This document shows, piece by piece, positions 25,355 through 37,800 of a DNA stretch of 64,000 nucleotides. Location: the NCBI GenBank assembly GCA_011800805.1, contig MPNW01000220.1:99452-163451 (forward strand), given 5' to 3'. Below the pieces are notes generated by a model. That model worked only from the letters and a program-made list of their open reading frames with translations, was not told the origin of the DNA and made no database searches. The stretch is from Hirudo medicinalis (lineage: Eukaryota > Annelida > Clitellata > Hirudinida > Hirudinidae). Position 1 is the first letter of the stretch. Each line of letters opens with the position of its first letter. The position numbers and the translations under genes are program-made.

Positions 25355-28300
25355 GTTCATCCGTCCATCTAATCATCTAAGCACTCATTTCTGCATCCAC
25401 TCATTCTTCGGTCCATCTAGCAATCACAAATCAGTCTTATTCACGAAAATAAATATATGGCTCGTGCAAAGTGCTCCTTATATCGACCGACATCGTCAAG
25501 TGAGAAGCATTTGTGAGGAAAATATCGATACTTCTATTCCTTGATAAATCTATTTATTTATTTATTTGTTTATTTATTTGTTTGTTTGTAGATCAATTTA
25601 TTCGTAGATGGCAATTCTCCGTCTTTCGAACACCTTCAATTTAATTGTCAGTCAATCACTTGTTTGCTCACATCTCAAGCGTGACATTCATTCGACATTC
25701 TGTTGATGCCATGAAGTGGTGATGGTGATGATGATGATGACGATGATTGATGATGATGATAATGGCGATGATGCTACCAAAGGTTTCACCTTCATGTTCG
25801 TTCAAAAATAATAATGAATTTGTATAACCGGAATGTTATAAGCCATTCATCACACCGACATTCAAACCCCCACCGCCCGTATCATCATCGTCATCATAAC
25901 CGATATCATCATCATCATTGCTATTAATTACTAATAATATACTAATATTACCGTAATATAGTATTGTTATTATTGTTATTATTATTGCTGTTATTCTTGC
26001 GAGTCCAAAGACTGCATAAATAAAAACGAAAGAAAACAAATCCATCCTTTCCATAACTCATCATCCATTATTCCCAATGGGGTGATGACATTAGGAATGG
26101 TGATGATGATTATGATGATGACAATGATCGGTGATATCACTTCAATAATTTCCAATGCTAGGTGTGAACGAACAAATGTTTGGACTCTGAATACTGACAA
26201 AGCTGTCCAACACATCTGAGGTGTCAACAGAAAGTGCAAGTCCAGACCCCATTGTACCACTGAGCAGTGCTTTTGCCATTCTCAGTGCCAATTTTTAACA
26301 TTCATTTTCAGTAGGATATTATTAATAAACTAGAAGTATTTAGTTTGCAAGTTATATGATATTATGGATTATAATTATCTCTGTAATCACCAGTAATATT
26401 GGCATCAAGAGAATATGATCATATTTTTTAAGTCTATTGATGGCATCAAAAGAATTTGAGTGAAATGATAAGATGCTAGCTAACCTCATAGCTAAAATTC
26501 TTGCCAACACTAAAAGTTGGGCCAACAACATAGGAATAAAAATTAAAACATATCAAAAATCAAATTAACTAGAGATTTATTTAAAGTTTTAAAAATATGC
26601 CCCCGTCTGGAGTTTCAAAATCTTTAAATAACACGACATTTTTAAAACTTATTTTGGCAATCTTGCATGAAAAATTGGAGTTGTCGATGGCCATGACAGG
26701 ATGATTCACGATGTTAATTTTTGAACCAACATTCTAGTCTCAACATGATTCGAAGCAAGCCGGAGTGGAGTGTTAATGAGAAAAAGCAGAGTGATGACGA
26801 GAAGACTAAGAAACAAACAAATACACACACACAGAGAGAGACAAACACAAAAACAAGATAATAACCGTCAGTTATTTAGAAACATTGAATAAAGTAATTA
26901 ACCTTATCGGCGAAGCTTAATAAAATACAAGCGCTTATCACGATCAGCGGCACTAATTGATCCCCGCGCATCCGCGTACTCGATTCTTTAGAATCGCAGT
27001 TTTAAGTAGAGAAACAATTAGCAGGAGCGATTAAGCTTGAAATGATACATCAATTTGATGATCGTCGCAAGCATCCGATTGCAGAGACGATGAGTAACTG
27101 GTAAGAATCTTATTAGTTGAGAGAAGAAACGTTTTCGATGAAGTAAATGAATTCGTGTAAACAAACCAGCGAACTTTATCTCGTGGAAAAGGTTGAAGTC
27201 AGATTTCACTTTTAAACTTTCGCACCCGAACTGACTGCAGATTCACAAGCCGACCCGCTATGCGATGCCCAGCGCCAATGCCCCCGAGCATTTATATAGA
27301 CCGGCGGGCACACATTGAAGTCGATGCATGGGCGCATCCGTTCATCTATGGTATTTAGAGAAAAACTCTAGAAGTTATATTTTGAGCACGATTAAATTTA
27401 GCTCCGTTTTAAAAATTGCAACGGTTTTAATTCATCGAGAATAAGAAAGCACGAAGGAGTAATTTGTCTACTTTGCAATCAGCGTCGAATTATCCGTATC
27501 GAGTTAAGGATATCGATAAATCTAATTATTAGCTTCTGCGATTAAAAGTTGCATTCAAATTTTAAAAAATGCGATTGAACGTTGCCTTATTTTTGGCTTC
27601 AAGTGAAAAAATGCAAGTGTCGAATTTAAAATAACCAGACACTTTTCTATCATATTATTAGATTTAAAATTAACCATCCATCACCGAGTGTTGTTAACTC
27701 ACTTAATGTCAATTCATGATGCAGCGTTTAATTTGTTCATTAACAGTTGTTGCAATCCATTCAATCCAAACTAAGGTCGCGAGGACAACCATCCATTGTT
27801 TCGATTCCCTTTTATCTTGATTCGACTGCTTTCCCCGAAAGACTTTTCTGTTAATGATATGTCCAACATTTGGAAACCTCCACAACATTCCATTCCTTTC
27901 CACTGACTTTATGAATCTCATTCACTTTCTGTTTTCCACATATCTTTGAAACATTTCTTGGAAGAAAAAAAAAAGAAATATCTACTAAAATGTTCATTTC
28001 GAACTCTTTAATGGGTGCGTTTCAAATACCATCATTATCTCCGAGTGTTGTCCGTAGGTCTTTAAAATGTCAAATATTTTCCATCCAAAAACTTAGCATG
28101 TTGGCATGTTTATGCAATTGGTTTGTAGTCTTATTGAATCGCATTTTAATAAGAAATGTCAACTAATTATTATTTACTATAATTCCTGATATGTGGGCTT
28201 ATTTAATCGAAGCTCCGCTTAACTAAATAAATCCGAAAGTCCCAAGATGAAAATTATTAATTCTCAAATAACTTAATTTGTAGAATTATTTAATAAATAA

Positions 28301-29265
28301 TGAGTTATAGAACGTCAAATGTCCCCAAAAGAGTGCAATCAGAAATGTTTAGATTTCCGAAACTTAATAAAGGGCCAACAGCGACATTAAGACAGATCAA
28401 ATCAAACAAATCAAGTCGAGCAACTGACAGGAAATATTTTATTACATTTCTCCATAGTGAAACTGCCGATGAATCTCCGCAATAAACATTCGTCTTTTGA
28501 GGTGCTGAACGGGAACTCTTACAAGGACCTTTCCGCGCAAGCACTGTGACTGTTAGAATAGGTTACTAAGCTGTGTAATCTGTTACAATTTGTAGCCCTA
28601 TGTAAATATTGCAGAAACACTACAGGGCCCGAACACTCCCACATAAAGCACAATTACAGACGTGTGAGAGCTACAATATTGACGACATCCAGTAGAACAT
28701 CTACATACCGATCGGTATCTACAATACTTGCTCAAAGATAAGTCGATGGTTTATCGAGCAAACTCCAATAAGTCCAATAATGAAGTAAAAAAAAAAATGA
28801 TAATAATTCTAAATGATAAATAAATGCACTCAATTTCGTAAGTAACTTTTAAAAGCAAAAATAGGTCTATCAATCAGGTCACGAAAACAAAATTTGAATC
28901 ATTTAAAAGGAAGGACTCCTCGGGCATTGACCTGCCAAACCCTGTGTAGAAAATAATGAGGCTGTTTCAATATTTTAAGCATTCGATGAACGATGGATGA
29001 GTGAGTGGTAAGCACATTACCAAATTGGCAGACGACATGCTCCTGAAGTCAGCTGCATCAAAGCACATGTCGTCGCACGCATATTCACGAACGTAGACAG
29101 GAAATTTCGAACAAGAACACCATCAAAAGATAACTCATGTGCAGTGAAGTGTGCCGAACCATCACATCAGCGAGTAATTAGTGATAACATAACATGATGA
29201 ATAGTACAGCAACAATGGCGCGAATGCATTGCAAATGCATCCCATTCCAACTCGGGAACTCGTTT
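25355..29265. other. Intergenic region between SULF and the RNF114/166-like gene
   Basis: GAT/ATC runs at 25715-25770 and 25875-25920, ATT runs near 25960, a GAT run near 26100 and ACAC near 26820. The rest is AT-rich unique-looking sequence. The 3' UTR of the RNF114/166-like gene (minus) should lie just below 29266. No coding exon is recognised. Confidence 0.45.
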
Positions 29266-31459
29266 TCACTTCTCTTTCATGGATGCCTCAATCGCAGCGG
29301 CCATCATGGCATCGTCGTCCTGTTGGAAATCCTTGGAAAAAGTAAAACAAAATTTCAAAATGAAATCCACTTCACCAAATAATACCACTCTTCAGATACA
29401 ATTAAAATAGCTTTAATAAAAATATATTAATACCCAGTCATGAATATATTAACACTAAGCAATGAATTTTAATCACAACAGTCTCTTAATCCTCAGATAT
29501 CTCCCCAGAGGTCACCAAATAAATAAACTCTTTTAGGAAAATAAACATGTTACCAATATTTTTGCATAATTTATAACAATAGTAAATCTTATAATTACCA
29601 AGAAGATTGTCATCGATAAACCAATAATCACAAGGGACACAAACAACCAGACCACGACTAGGGTCAACAGTTCAACCATTGTTAAGGTTAACTTCAAGGA
29701 CAACGACAAACCACGTATGTGTCGTATTCGAAGCGATGCCTGGTGTTGAGATGTTGAATGAAGTTGCTACTTCGATAGTTTGGGTCTCCCCAGGGCATGG
29801 AGGAGCATATGGGACACACCTGGACGACATATTGACATGAAATTATAAACGATCTTGCATTTATAACTTGATCCTGAGCTGAAAATAACACACCACCATT
29901 TATACTGTAGTTGTAATAGAATCGTGAATTAATGATGACAAAGAATACGAATGTCGAGCATCATTAACATTGGAATTGTTGTACCCAAAGATATTAATAA
30001 CTTAACTGACTAGCTTAACCATACCCTTTTCAACCTCAAACTCTCATAAAAACCAAGCTCCAGCTATCGATAGCATGCTTTCCATCCATCATGAAGCAAA
30101 GATGATAAAAATAAGTGGAAAGATAGAGGATGGAAATCTTCCGAATCAATCGGGCATTCTATTAACGACGACCGACCGACCGGGCGTACGTCTTAACGTT
30201 GTCATGAACACTGATGAATCAAAAGACTAACAACTTGACTCCTTTCGTTGTAGTGAGACTGGTTGCAGTGTTTCACAAGAGCATCCTGGTCGAGATGTTC
30301 CAAAGAGCAGTATGGACATTTGAAGGTGAACCTGTTTGGGACCTGACTGGAAGGTCATCGAGCACTTTAAATTCTTATTGTTTTGAGATCAATCGATCTA
30401 ACAAAATTAATCAGCTTAGGTCTCAATTATCGGCAGGCTTTCTAACCTGTTCGGTGTTCCGTGGTTGAGTGATTTTGCACACTCCATCTGCTTGATTTGC
30501 AAATCCCTGCATTTGCTTTCATGGTATTTTATGCCTTCGAGTGGAAACTGAGAAAAAAACAAACATTAGTATACAAGAACCTAGCAAATTGTGCAACTTT
30601 AAATGTAACTTCAAAGAAACTCTTGCCTCCATCAGAACAATAGTATTAAACAAAAGATATACAATTACTTATCACTAATAAATGAGCAAAAAGTATTTGT
30701 ATGTTTCAGACATTCCAATGTTTTGTTTGCCAGAACCAAGTTCTAACATCAATCAATCACCTTCCTTTGGCATCCTTGGCAGAGTGATGAATGGCTCTTG
30801 ATAAATGTTTCAATCTCTACTGCCCTCACTAAGGAGTTCAAGTCAAAAGGCAGACGACACACAGGACAATTGTGTTTGCTTTGAAACTGAGTGCATCGTG
30901 TCACACATCTATAACAAAACCTAAAAAAAAAATTATAAGAGCTTGTAGGAGTTTATGTTGTCTTTCCAGAAATTTAATTCTTTTCAATATTCTTTGGCCT
31001 ATCACAAAGACACTACTTCACATACAAGACTTTAGCATTAAAATTCTACAAATTAGTTTGTTTAAAATTACTTCTTACAGAGAAATAATGTTTCACTTTA
31101 TTAATTCTGATGGGGAGGGGTTAAATCCTGGCTCATCCTCCAGAGTTAATTAACAAATCATTCAACCAATCAATAATTCCCCTCACAAATATTTCTAACT
31201 ATTATAACACGTCCTTTCATACCTCCTTACTACCTCTGACTCACGTTTAGCAGTTATCACCTTTGGAAGTCTAAGGGTAAACGCGTTTCCACAACATACG
31301 AATAATTTAGATGAAACTGCAACGAATTAAAAAAAATTTGTTTGGCTCATTCACTTACACGTGTCCGTTACCACAGTTTATATTGACAGGATTCTCAAAT
31401 ACATCAAAGCAGACTGGGCAAATATAAGGCGCCAAGTCTCTCACGAGCACGGCATCCAT
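29266..31459 (-). CDS. RING-type E3 ubiquitin ligase, RNF114/RNF166 family, 6 exons
   Basis: Probable ubiquitin-protein ligase of the RNF114/125/138/166 group. Coding exons (minus): 31459-31359, 30908-30761, 30547-30447, 30346-30235, 29819-29712, 29331-29266. Phases agree and give 211 aa (human members have 228-237). The N-terminal RING begins [18 protein letters not shown] and ends [10 protein letters not shown]. The middle has a CQGC pair and a Cys-rich segment. Two C2H2-type fingers follow, [18 protein letters not shown] and [20 protein letters not shown] then H-x4-H. The C-terminus [17 protein letters not shown] resembles a ubiquitin-interacting motif. The acceptor at 30346 was chosen over one 4 bases downstream because only it keeps the phase. 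The fifth RING cysteine sits one residue early (H-V-C rather than H-x2-C). The start lies about 410 bp downstream of the FANCI stop on the same strand. Confidence 0.9.
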
Positions 31460-31872
31460 TCCTTTGTATTTCCGCACTTAGGATTTAAACATGTTTTGTT
31501 GCTCTCTTAATATCCTAACAACAAGCGTCAAGCACTGCTAAACTTTAGAAATAAGTCTTCTAATAGGTCAGCCAAAATCGCCAAAAAAGCCCAGACTGTT
31601 TCGTTATCCGGCAGGCTCTATGACAAGATATGCTTAAAAGTGAACCTTATTTTAGCATTTCAGCCGCGACCGTGACCTTAAACTCCGTTCGCGCACCCCT
31701 CCCCCCCTCCTCCCCAAAAAAAAATTAGAATCGAAAAGGCTAAAACAAACACGAAATGTTTTGAAGAAACTGCGGCGCTTAAGCACCCACGGCGAACCGA
31801 AAATAAACCGAATAAACAAGTCAGTCGTCTCCCCATCTCTACTTTTGATTGCTCCGGTCAATCTAAAACAAT

Positions 31873-34800
31873 TCAATTTCTGTTTTTTCTCGAAAGCATT
31901 CTTCGGTTCGCCATCCCCTTCGCCTGCGGGAGAACATCACTGAGCTTGGCGCGTTTTCGAGCTGGAGCAGACATCTGCCGAGAGTAATTCATAGTTAATA
32001 TCCAATTTCCATACATTGTGCTATTAGTTCTTGTATTAATTTTTGTATCAATAACATTAATATATTTCGGTGCAATAAAAATGAAATTCTTAAAAACATG
32101 GCCGCAGACATTAATATAGGCACGTCAGTTATTATTAATTAATTAATTAAGATACATCAAGCTTACCTCACAATCTTCAACATCACTATGACCAATATCG
32201 CTGCTGCCATCATGAACTTCGTCTTCGCTTTTCACCATGGATGCAATCTCCTCTTCAACATCTCCGTCGTCATCATTGTCGTTGGCAGTAGCAACGCTAT
32301 TAGTCCCGGAGCGCCTACTAACATCATCGTCATCATCACCGTCGCTCCCATAGTCCGAGTCGTTTCCATGGCTCTCCAATATCCCCTGGAGGGTGGCGTT
32401 GTTTATGCGGAAGTCACGTGACGTGCTGACTTTAAAATGAAGCATCAGATTCACCTGAAATGTAGCATTCTTAGCATTCAATTATTAACATTTGACATGA
32501 ATCCTCATAAAATCAGAAATTTGCCTCACCCATGTTTAACAAAAATGAACTCCTTCAAATGCTTGCCATCACCACCACCACCACCATCATCATCATCATA
32601 ATCATCATCATCATCATCATTGAAATTCCAAACAGTAACATCTCTTGACTTCAGTGTTAAATTACTTTATGGAAGCTTAAGAACTTGATTTAATTAAAAA
32701 CAAATGACCTCACAAACAGGGCCCACAAGGTAAATTCAGACACACAACAAGAGGAAAAAAGTGAGGGTAATGACCTTTGACTTCTTCGAGAGTTGAATGA
32801 GCAGTCGCTCGTACTGCTCCAGGCTCAGAATCAAAGAAGGGACGAGTTTTGTCTCCTTCATCCTTTTCACCTAATAAAAATTATTATTATTATTGTTATT
32901 AATGATGATGTGTTAACCCATCACCATCAGCAACAAAGATGATAATGTGGTGTCATAAGAAATGGAATGGCTGAAAATACCTTTTCAACAGTTGCATTCT
33001 TCTTTTTCTTGTTTTTATGTTTCTCATTTTCAGCCTGCAACTTCTCACTCTCCACTTTCTAGCAACAACAAAACAAAGACGATTTATTGAACGCATACAA
33101 ATCACGACGCCATCACCATTGCCGACAAAGCATCCACACTTCAGAAATGTAAGCATACGTAAGTTTTTAGTTTCAAACCATCTCAAGTAATCCAGTTTGC
33201 TTTCTATTAAGTTACACTCACTAATGATTGATGAAAAGAGTTGATAAACATAATATTGATAAACCTCGACATGAGTGATCATGGGGTAGATGAAGTTAGT
33301 GAGTTGGGTGGCCGAGTGCTTGATGAGCCTCTCGTACGGACCCTTAACACTGATGTCATTCTTCTTGCCTTTGTCGCTGTAATTCCTGAGGTACTGCAAG
33401 TGATGATAACGATGTCTGTGATCACAAGTAGCGACAATAGCAGTGATGCCAATCGATAGGTCGTTTTTATGACAAGTTTTAAACGAATAAATGTCGGAAA
33501 TAAGCAAAATTTTAAATGCAAAACTATTTTTTGACACTCATTATTAATTGAAATGGTTCTTGCTTTTGTCACGTTTTTAGGATTTCGCATAACTAACTTA
33601 CTTCTAATTAAAATAAAACTAACCACACTCGACAACACACAACAAACAACAACACGGAGGTGCCACAAACCAGTTTGACAAGGGAAGTGAGAAGCAGATA
33701 GAACTTGTTGAGGATTTTGAACATGAGTTCGACGGTGGGCCCAAAAGGAATGGAGGTTTGAACCAGGTCGTGCAGGATGTCCGTCATCGATGATGTCCTA
33801 ACGACGAGGCTTTTGCACCGGTCTTTGATTGGCTGGTCAAGGCCAAGCCGTCCCTTTGCTTTTCCACGGGGAGAGACTTCCTCTTCCTCGGAGTCATTGG
33901 TCGGAAGCGATGAATTTGAAAAAGAATCGCAAATTAATTGGTTCTTTGTCCTTTCTATCCACCAATCAGAATCCTCAATTTCCAATTCAAGATGAGAGAG
34001 CACCGACTGGATGATCACAACACTGGACCTGTGGTTGACAGTTGGCAGGTTGCTGGATTTATCAAGCTCCACCTCCTTTTGTAAAATAATTTTAGTAGCT
34101 ATGAAATGACATTAGCATTAATGATATGTTAATAATTGGTTAGTATTAACAATTGCTAAGCAAATCAGGTTATGGTTTCTGGTAATGATAATGATACCTG
34201 ATTGATGTCCCCTAAGCACAGGTGAATGTCCTTGCAGACCTCCTTGATGAAGTTGAGGTTCAACTCGGTCCTTCTCAGCAGTGAAAGCAGTTGTTTCAAC
34301 ATGAGCTTCAGGAGTTCAGAATCTTCTGCAGGAAACAAATAAATAGATAGTAGCAATCAACAACAATGTTTGGAACTAATTCTGATGTTAATAATAATAA
34401 CAATAATAATAGCAACAATAATAATAAATAATAATACTAAGAGCAATTTATTTTAGCCGATTCTGCTTCAAGAATTTGCAAATGACCGATCAATTAGCAA
34501 AATACAGCCATGAGAGCAACAGCAAACTAACCAATTATGTGCTCCTTGAATAACCTCGTCAACCAATCACAGCACTCCGACAGGACGGTCTCGCGCTGAC
34601 AATGGCCAATCATAATGGCGAGACACTGCATGGTTGTGAGACAATCTTTGTTGTTGTGCGACTCTCCGTCGGACGTCAGAAGAGTGAAGAATATCCTCTG
34701 AAATGAAATTGGAAACTGATCAGTCAATCCTATCAGTCAAGATCTCCAAGGTTAGAGAAAGTGAATCGGTCGTTAACAATGAAAACTGCGAATTACAACC

Positions 34801-37800
34801 TGAAATATTTTTATGTAAAGCACTGGACCCTCGGTCGGATCTTTTTCTATGATTTTCTTGTTGCTTTTGTTCATGACGTCTGACAAAATTGAAAAAGCAA
34901 AAAAATAATGTAAGAGCTAAAATCTCAAATGGAATGAGAGCAAATACATATACAATACAATACATATCCATGTAAACGGTTATAAAATTTACAACCAATC
35001 AAACAGTCCCAACCAAGGCAAATGAGAAACTCTGTCATCTTATTGGGCCATCTTTGTGAGAAAAGCAACAGTATTTGGTAGAAGAACTTCAGGCAATGCG
35101 AATTGAATGCCTTCGTTGTGTTTGGCGTGTTCTTGTTGGCATTGTTGGTTGCAGAGGCGGGAATGGTGATGTCGTTACTATGGGGTTTTATCACCACCTT
35201 GATGTACCTCTTCAACAGCAGTCTGAACAATGATAGAACAACAATAATGATGACGATAATAATAACACTGAATGAGTAAAATCACAAGGTTTAGCTATTG
35301 AACTGATATGACACACACATCAGGACAATGCACAATAAATGGCAGATGTCCACCACTGCAATTGTTATCATTATTACCAAGTTGGCATTTCAAACACATT
35401 CCCATTATTGAATGAGTAAATATAAACCATGAAAACAACCTCCCAAGGTCACAGAGATCAGAGATTATCAGGTCAGACTGACCAACTGCATAGCTGCAAA
35501 ACTTGAACTGAAAGTCATCAGTCGACGAGTTGGAGGCAGCAAATTGTTGGAGTGACGTTGTTGCAGAGTTGAAAAAGTAGTTGCAGAAGTTGATCTTGGA
35601 GAGAATGAGATTCGAAATGTCGTCATCCCCACTGAAACGAGTCAATGAATCCGATGAGACCTGGAAGCAGTGGTTTGAAAAACGAATGTCTTAACTCACT
35701 TGAACATCGTTCTCGTGACCTTGACGATAAAGTCCAGAGAGAAATGACGACCGAGGAGGCACGGGGAAGACCTTTGAATCTCCGAGGATGAATTAGATTT
35801 CTTTGCCTTCGTTTTCTTGTTGGGTTCGACTTGTCTTGTGGCATCCATGATCCTGTTGAGTCCCTCGAACAAGTTCAACATGGTCTCAATACTTTCTTGA
35901 CTGCAAAGAATATTTATTGTCAACTTTTACAAATGGAATTGCAAAACTTTTCCATGCCATAACATGTTTCAGCCAGTTGTTACTTAACATAAAATATCAA
36001 TGTATGCACATTTTAATGGATTCAAGATGAACTTTCCAACCGGGAAAAAATTGTATTTAGTTACAAAAATGTGATTTCAAATAATGTAATGGTCCCAAAA
36101 TCCATATTTGATTGCACTAAAAATCAATAGGCTCAAAACACAGAAAATACTTTCTATGAATTTGATACAAATCCATAATTAATGAAGCCAAATTGAAAAG
36201 ATCTACTACTAAAAATAGCTACATGGACAAGTATGAATAAAATAAAATGGTATGTACATTGAGACGAAGCTGTCGAGTAAAGAATACTACGTGTTTGAAC
36301 TCACTCGACATTTTCATGAACGACTGCCCTCTGCAGGAAAACCTCGTAAACCTCGACAATGAGTTGTGCCAGTGAAACATTCCTACCACCTGCTACGGTG
36401 TTCCCATCGAAGCCTACATCTTTATCCTAGATAAAGATAAAGATAATAAATTTAATTATTGATAAATAAATAAATATTGACTATTAATAGTTAATTAATA
36501 TTTAATAGAACAAAATCATTCAATGAGCTAAAAATCAACTCTAAAAATATTATCACAACCAGCTCAAAATCCTCAGTGTCCGATTTGACGAGTCTGGTGA
36601 CCGTAGACGCGAGGACGGCATCTGCTCTTTTGAGAAATGCTTCCTCTTCGTCGTCCCTCGATGCCTTGTTCTTCAAGTGAAACAAACAGCCAATGAGGCT
36701 CTTGATTAGGTCTGGCTGAAAGATAAACGACATTTTTAATGAAATAATTACTAAGGTGGAATTAATTGAGTTTATTAATTACTGGAATTGCAATTACCCA
36801 TAAATTAATTAATTTAATTACGACCAATTGTGAATTAGTTATTGTAATTATAATTTATTAATGTAACTATAATTTATTATGTGAATTGATTAATAACATC
36901 TCAAAAATGCCAACTATAGGCTCAAGAGGCTTCCAGGTATTGGAATTTAATGAGATGCAGTTGAATATTTTCAGTGGAGGAAGGTTGGCCTCGTTGGAAT
37001 CAAAGCAGTTCTTCAACTAAAAGTGAATTTAAATAAATTCATTAACAAGCTGGTGACATGTAAAACTGAAAACTCACTTGATTCAAAAGGAGATCCGCTA
37101 TTGGTCCGAGCAGGACAGGATTGCAGGCTGCTACATCACAAAGACCCTAGGAAATCAACAGAAACAAGATGATCCTAGCAATAATGATGATGATGGTGGT
37201 GGTGGTGATCTTACAGATGATGATGATGATGATGATGATGATGACCTTAGTGATGATGGCAACTTACATAATAAAGAAGAACTCTGACTTCATGCTGCTG
37301 TTCAAAGCACCTTCTGAGGCTGTTGATGATCTCAAGACAGAGACTCTTGTTGTCTATGCTGTTGAGCTTGTTGTTCCTGTGGACATCTGCTGCGACCTGT
37401 GGTGGTGATGATCATCAGTAATGAGTTATAGTAATGACAACATCAACAATTTACTACTAGAAACTAACAATGTGATATGACATTTACAAGAACATTGCAA
37501 CATAACATTATTCACAAAATTGAAGATCACAGGTTGATGATCTGCAATCATCATCGCGACAAACCATCGCAACGATCATAATCATCATCATCATCATGAA
37601 CATCAACATTGTCACCACTTCTAACCTGAGAGGAGGATCCCTGTGATTGACTGTTTGAGAATCCAGTCAGTACTTTGAAATTCTTCAGCAAGAGCAGGAA
37701 TCCACTCACAGCCATCTTCCTCATTTCTATCTTTCTAGTGTGGTCAAATTCATCAATTATTCAATGATTATGTTACATAATGATAACAGTAACAGCAGCA

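Noticed and set aside
31652..31943. Short frames on both strands over the last FANCI exon
   Set aside because: They are shadow frames of the exon at 31974-31873 and its flank.
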